Source: Betaproteobacteria bacterium (lineage in GTDB: Bacteria > Pseudomonadota > Gammaproteobacteria > Burkholderiales > Rhodocyclaceae). Taken from it: 64,000 nt of DNA. Positions 59,847-64,000 of this stretch are shown in pieces. Position 1 is the stretch's first letter. The number at the start of each line of letters is the position of its first letter. The position numbers were made by a program, and so were the translations under genes. The stretch spans positions 62,001 through 126,000 of the forward strand of contig JADJLT010000003.1 of assembly GCA_016709965.1 (NCBI GenBank), in the 5' to 3' direction. The notes under the pieces were generated by a model. That model was not told the DNA's origin. It searched no databases and worked only from the letters and a program-made list of their open reading frames with translations.

Positions 59847-61097
59847 GTGATCTTTACCCTCGGCATCAACCACCATTCTGCGCCGCTCGCCATTCGCGAG
59901 CGCGTGGCGTTTGGCGCCGACAAATTGCCGCATGCGCTGGCCGATCTGACCCGCGAGCGGCCGGTGCGTGAGGTGGCGATCCTCTCAACGTGCAACCGAA
60001 CCGAGATCTATTGCTCGGCCGAGTCGCCGGATGTGGTGATCGAGTGGTTGGCGCATTACCATCAGGTCGAGCGCCACGAAATCGCCCCGTACCTTTACAC
60101 GCATGATCAGCCGGAAGCGATTCGCCATGCCTTCCGTGTTGCCAGCGGCCTCGATTCGATGGTCATCGGTGAGCCGCAGATTCTTGGCCAGATGAAGGAT
60201 GCGGTGCGCGCCGCTGAAGAAAACGGGACGCTGGGTACGCAGTTGCACAAGCTCTTTCAGCGATCGTTTTCGGTCGCCAAGGAAGTGCGCAGTACGACGG
60301 CAATCGGCGCTAACATCGTGTCGATGGCGGCGGCCGGCGTGCATCTGGCCGAGCGAATTTTCGAGTCAATCGCCGGCCAGCGCATCCTGTTCATCGGCGC
60401 TGGCGAAATGATTGAGCTGTGCGCCGCTCATTTTTGCGCCGGCAAGCCAAAGCAGGTCACCATCGCCAACCGCACGCTGGAGCGTGGCCGAGCGCTGGCC
60501 GAGCAATACGGTGGCACGGCCATTCGCCTGGATGAACTGGGCGAGCACCTGGCGGCGCACGATATTGTCGTTTCCTGCACGGCCAGCCCGCTGCCGATCA
60601 TCGGCCTTGGCATGGTCGAACGTGCCATCAAGGCACGTCGCCACCGTCCCATCTTCATGGTCGATCTGGCTGTGCCGCGCGACATTGAAGAAGAAGTCGG
60701 CAAGCTGGACGATGTCTTTCTCTATACCGTCGACGATCTGGCGCAGGTCGTCGAGAGCGGTTTGGAATCGCGCCAGGCCGCGGTGGTCGATGCCGAAGCG
60801 ATCATCGCCAACCGGGTGCAGGACTTTCTCGGCTGGTTGCAGTCGCGCGATACGGTGCCGGTCATTCGCTCGCTGCGTGACTCCGCCGAGCGCATGCGTC
60901 GGCATGAGATGGAGCACGCGATCAAACTGCTAGCCAAGGGCGAAGCGCCGGAAAAGGTGCTCGAACACTTGTCGCAGCGCCTGACCAACAAATTCCTGCA
61001 TGCACCAACGCAGGCCTTGAACCAGGCCGATGGCGCCGAGCGCACCGAATTGCAGGCGCTTGCCTCGCGTCTCTTTCACCTCCATTCCGGCGAGTAG
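59847..61097 (+). CDS. hemA: Glutamyl-tRNA reductase
   Basis: First step of C5 tetrapyrrole synthesis: reduces glutamyl-tRNA to glutamate-1-semialdehyde. 416 residues. Motifs: LGINHHSAPLAIRERVAF, STCNRTEIYC (catalytic Cys), HAFRVASGLDSMVIGEPQILGQMKDA, GAGEMIELCAAHF (NADPH) and DLAVPRDIEEEVG. Start GTG 59847, the only option with the standard N-terminus. hemA-prfA-prmC is a conserved order; here an OmpR-type regulator gene lies between prfA and prmC. Confidence 0.96.
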   Translation: MIFTLGINHHSAPLAIRERVAFGADKLPHALADLTRERPVREVAILSTCNRTEIYCSAESPDVVIEWLAHYHQVERHEIAPYLYTHDQPEAIRHAFRVASGLDSMVIGEPQILGQMKDAVRAAEENGTLGTQLHKLFQRSFSVAKEVRSTTAIGANIVSMAAAGVHLAERIFESIAGQRILFIGAGEMIELCAAHFCAGKPKQVTIANRTLERGRALAEQYGGTAIRLDELGEHLAAHDIVVSCTASPLPIIGLGMVERAIKARRHRPIFMVDLAVPRDIEEEVGKLDDVFLYTVDDLAQVVESGLESRQAAVVDAEAIIANRVQDFLGWLQSRDTVPVIRSLRDSAERMRRHEMEHAIKLLAKGEAPEKVLEHLSQRLTNKFLHAPTQALNQADGAERTELQALASRLFHLHSGE

Positions 61098-61139
61098 CGG
61101 CCTTTTGGCCGCTGCCGCTTGTGTATTCCTGAGTCCCCC

Positions 61140-62222
61140 ATGAAGCCATCCATCCGCCAGAAACTCGACCTGCTGGTCGACCGCCTCGATGAAATCGACC
61201 GCATGTTGTCGGCGCCGAGTACGGCCAACGATATGGATCAGTTCCGCAAGTTGTCGCGTGAACGCTCTGAAATCGAGCCGGTGATAGCCCAGTTCAACGC
61301 CTTTCGCCAGGCCGAAAGCGATCTGGCCGAAGCAGAGGCGATGCGCAGCGATCCCGAAATGCGCGACTTTGCCGAAGAGGAAATCGCCGCCGCCAAAGGT
61401 CGCCTGCCTGAACTCGAGGTTGAGCTGCAGAAGTTGCTGCTGCCAAAAGACCCGAATGATGAACGCAGCGTGCTGCTTGAAATCCGTGCGGGAACCGGCG
61501 GCGACGAATCAGCCCTGTTTGCCGGCAGTCTCTTTCGCATGTATTCGCGCTACGCCGAACGCCAGCGCTGGCAGGTTGAAGTGCTGTCAGCCAATGAGTC
61601 AGAGTTGGGTGGATACCGCGAAATCATATGCCGAATCGCCGGCAATGGTGCCTATTCACGTCTGAAATTCGAATCCGGTGGCCATCGCGTCCAGCGTGTG
61701 CCGGAAACTGAAACCCAGGGCCGCATTCATACCTCGGCCTGCACCGTGGCGGTGATGCCGGAAGTGGACGAGGTCGAAGATGTCAATCTGAATCCGGCGG
61801 ACCTGCGTATCGACACCTTCCGCGCCTCCGGGGCGGGCGGTCAGCACATCAACAAGACGGACTCGGCCGTGCGTATTACGCACCTCCCGACCGGTATCGT
61901 TGCCGAGTGTCAGGATGGCCGTTCGCAACATGCCAACAAGGCCTCGGCCATGAAGGTGCTGGCGGCGCGTATCAAGGACGTTCAGGTGCGTGCCCAGCAG
62001 GCGCATATTTCCAGCACACGCAAGAGCCTGATCGGCTCCGGTGACCGTTCCGAACGCATCCGTACCTACAATTTTCCGCAGGGCCGCATCACCGATCACC
62101 GCATCAACCTGACGCTGTACAAGATCGCTGCGATCATGGACGGCGACATGGATGAGTTGCTCGGTGCGCTGGCAGCCGAACATCAGGCAGATTTGCTGGC
62201 AGAGCTGGCCGAGGCGGGTTGA
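61140..62222 (+). CDS. prfA: Peptide chain release factor 1
   Basis: 360 residues. Recognises UAA/UAG; GGQ motif in RASGAGGQHINKTDSAVRI; stop-codon tripeptide region PET (VQRVPETETQGRIHTSACTVAVMPE in part). ATG 61140 chosen for the standard MKPSIRQKLD start. Downstream of hemA; its methylase PrmC is encoded at 63342. Confidence 0.97.
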   Translation: MKPSIRQKLDLLVDRLDEIDRMLSAPSTANDMDQFRKLSRERSEIEPVIAQFNAFRQAESDLAEAEAMRSDPEMRDFAEEEIAAAKGRLPELEVELQKLLLPKDPNDERSVLLEIRAGTGGDESALFAGSLFRMYSRYAERQRWQVEVLSANESELGGYREIICRIAGNGAYSRLKFESGGHRVQRVPETETQGRIHTSACTVAVMPEVDEVEDVNLNPADLRIDTFRASGAGGQHINKTDSAVRITHLPTGIVAECQDGRSQHANKASAMKVLAARIKDVQVRAQQAHISSTRKSLIGSGDRSERIRTYNFPQGRITDHRINLTLYKIAAIMDGDMDELLGALAAEHQADLLAELAEAG

Positions 62223-62259
62223 AACGCTGAATCCACCGGGTTTGGGGGCGCTGGTCCGC

Positions 62260-62305
62260 TTGCTGCGGTCAACCGGAAAAAAAGCCGAAATTCGGAATAT
62301 TTGCG
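62260..62305 (+). repeat. Dispersed ~40-bp repeat, copy 12
   Basis: TTGCTGCGGTCAACCGGAAA then AAAAAGCCGAAATTCGGAATATTT. Intergenic, between prfA and the response regulator. The remaining 62306-62505 holds no feature I recognise. Confidence 0.75.
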
Positions 62306-62505
62306 TCGACGCTTACTTGCCCGCCAGGTTGTATCGGGCGCATAAACCAACAATAATGTTTATTGTCTTTTGATCGAAATAACCAGCTTGCTGGTGCCAG
62401 AAATTTTCTGATTTATCGGGGATTTCGGCAGTGTATTTCTGGCTAACACATCGGAAGGGTCGCTAATTACCGTGGTGAGAACAGGCCAAAGCCATACGAA
62501 ATCGG

Positions 62506-63240
62506 ATGAAACCGCAAAACTGTCCCGATGAACAGTTGCCTGCAGAGCACCAGATGATCACGAGGATGCTCGTTGTGGGTCAGGATGAGAGCACCCGGAA
62601 GCTACTGGAAACCCATCTTGTACCGGCGGGATTCATGATCGAGTTCGTCGATAGTGCCGAGCAGGCTGAGTCAATCATTCGTTCTGCCCTGCCGGATATG
62701 CTGATTCTGGACTGGGCCTTGCCTGCGCAATCCGGCTTGGCGCTGCTCGAGAAGATTCGCGGCACACCGCGCACACACGATATTCCGATTGTCATGTTGA
62801 GTGATCGCGGGGCTGATGCCGATCAGGTTCAGGGACTGAATACCGGTGCCGACGATTATGTGACCAAGCCATTTTCTCCCGTCGTCTTGCAGGCCAGGCT
62901 CCGCGCCGTATTGCGCCGACGGACGCCGCATCTGGCCGGTGAAGCCGTAGGGGGCGGCACGATTACGTTGAATCCGGCGACGCATCGCGCTGCCGCCGGG
63001 GGCCAGCCGATCAATCTGGGGCCCACGGAGTTTCGCCTGCTGACCTTTCTGATGACGCATCCGGAACGCCTCTATACCCGGCGCCAACTACTTGATGGGG
63101 TCTGGGGGGATCATATCTACGTCAGCGAACGGACGGTGGACGTGCACGTTCGCCGCTTGCGTGTAGCGCTTCAAGCGTCCGGCAATCACGATCGACTGGA
63201 AACCGTGCGGGGTGGTGGCTATCGGTTTCGGGGTGAATGA
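62506..63240 (+). CDS. OmpR/PhoB-type response regulator
   Basis: 244 residues if started at 62506; ATG 62554 (MITRMLVVGQDES) is an equally good start. Receiver domain: phospho-acceptor Asp in LILDWALPAQSG and Lys in VTKPFSP; the usual acidic pair after the first strand is reduced to QDE. Winged-helix DNA-binding domain from about 150 (GTITLNPATHRAA; GPTEFRLLTFLMTHPERLYTRRQLLDGVWG; ERTVDVHVRRLRVAL). No kinase gene is nearby, so it is an orphan. It separates prfA from prmC. Confidence 0.9.
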   Translation: MKPQNCPDEQLPAEHQMITRMLVVGQDESTRKLLETHLVPAGFMIEFVDSAEQAESIIRSALPDMLILDWALPAQSGLALLEKIRGTPRTHDIPIVMLSDRGADADQVQGLNTGADDYVTKPFSPVVLQARLRAVLRRRTPHLAGEAVGGGTITLNPATHRAAAGGQPINLGPTEFRLLTFLMTHPERLYTRRQLLDGVWGDHIYVSERTVDVHVRRLRVALQASGNHDRLETVRGGGYRFRGE

Positions 63241-63341
63241 GCAAGGCAGCTACCCTTTGCTGTCAGTTGTGATGCAAATGGATGAATTTGCCCCTGTGTA
63301 TAATGCCGCGCTCGCCTCTGCGGCTTTTTTGACGTTCAGGA

Positions 63342-64000
63342 ATGATTTTGGTGCAGTCTCTGGGAGAAAACTGGCGCAGTGGACAGGCATTCCTGGCGGG
63401 CGCAGGTATTGAATCGGCTCGGCTGGAGGTGAGGTTGCTGCTGGAGCATGTTGCTGCGTGCCGATATGCCGATCTGTTGATGTCACCTGAAAGACTGTTG
63501 GCGTCGCCGGCTCAGTATGTTTTTGACACGCTATTGGCGCGCCGGGCGACCGGGGAGCCGCTGGCCTATCTCCTGGGTGAGGCTGAGTTTCGGGGGCGTT
63601 TGTTCCAGGTATCACCCGCCGTGTTGATCCCGCGCCCGGAAACCGAAGTGCTGATTGAGTTGGCGCTGGAAAAGTTGCAGGGGCTCAGTGCGCCGAGGGT
63701 GCTTGACCTTGGCACGGGCTCCGGCATTGTTGCCATCTCATTGGCGCTTGAATGTTCATCGGCGTCGGTGTTCGCCATCGACCTGTCGCCAGACGCACTC
63801 GCGGTTGCTCGCAACAATTCAGGTCGGCTCGGTGCCAAGGTCGAATTTCTTCAAGGCGACTGGTTCTCCCCTGTGGCTGGGGAATGCTTCGATATCATTG
63901 TCTCCAATCCGCCCTATGTGGCTGACGGCGACCCGCATCTGGCGCTTAACGGGTTGCCGTTTGAGCCGCAAATGGCATTGACCGATGGGGCTGATGGTTT
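63342..64000 (+). CDS. prmC: Release factor glutamine methyltransferase PrmC (partial, C-terminus outside window)
   Basis: The frame is open to the window end (about 219 residues). Motifs: RRATGEPLAYLLGEAEFRG, IPRPETEVL, SAM motif LDLGTGSGIVAISLAL and the catalytic SNPPYV. It methylates the GGQ glutamine of release factors including PrfA, encoded 1.1 kb upstream. The start is uncertain: ATG 63342 abuts an AGGA site, and TTG 63348 or GTG 63351 in the same frame have better spacing. Confidence 0.93.
   Translation, partial: MILVQSLGENWRSGQAFLAGAGIESARLEVRLLLEHVAACRYADLLMSPERLLASPAQYVFDTLLARRATGEPLAYLLGEAEFRGRLFQVSPAVLIPRPETEVLIELALEKLQGLSAPRVLDLGTGSGIVAISLALECSSASVFAIDLSPDALAVARNNSGRLGAKVEFLQGDWFSPVAGECFDIIVSNPPYVADGDPHLALNGLPFEPQMALTDGADG

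Overview
The window looks like a chromosome segment of a Rhodocyclales-type betaproteobacterium (Dechloromonas/Azonexus-like). The basis is protein flavour and gene order: lolB-ispE-tRNA-Gln-prs-rplY-pth-ychF, ftsY-ftsE-ftsX divergent from an M16 peptidase/rsmD/coaD block, and coaE-zapD-yacG-Nudix/ThiE. The genus is an inference; no rRNA is present.

Layout: 1-5.8 kb (minus) carries a c-di-GMP-type response regulator (cut by the window edge), a HicA-like orphan, pgpA-thiL-nusB-ribH-ribB and a YceI protein. 5.8-9.1 kb has a membrane spermidine-synthase-like protein and a PAS-GGDEF-EAL protein. 9.2-16 kb (minus) is the ychF to lolB/TPR housekeeping block with tRNA-Gln. 16.1-19 kb has mutM and a dynamin-like GTPase. 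19-23.5 kb (minus) has ferredoxin, coaD, rsmD and two M16 peptidases. 23.6-27.7 kb has ftsYEX and a Tat-type FAD oxidoreductase. 27.7-32.7 kb (minus) has a hybrid histidine kinase and a NamZ/DOMON pair. 32.9-44.2 kb has trpB2, a SPOR protein, coaE, zapD, a secreted Kelch protein, yacG, Nudix-ThiE, a DUF815 ATPase, mltA and amtB.

44.2-54.2 kb is the accessory stretch. It holds a short CBASS anti-phage locus (CD-NTase plus Cap15-type effector) whose effector gene has lost its 5' end to an IS21-family element. A second IS21-family element interrupts a DUF2252 gene and is flanked by an intact 8-bp target duplication. 54.2-64 kb returns to core functions: small hypotheticals, a Pal-like lipoprotein, the sulfate ABC transporter sbp-cysT-cysW-cysA, hemA, prfA, an OmpR-type regulator and the start of prmC.

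Two signals stand out. First, the IS-damaged CBASS locus. Second, a dispersed ~40-bp repeat (core CTGCGGTCAACCGG followed by an A-rich GCCAAAATT tail) found at least 12 times, between genes and also inside reading frames (pgpA, FAD oxidoreductase, sensor kinase, DOMON protein, CysA tail). I do not recognise this repeat family. The two IS copies also carry several small indels, either real decay or assembly error in repeated DNA.
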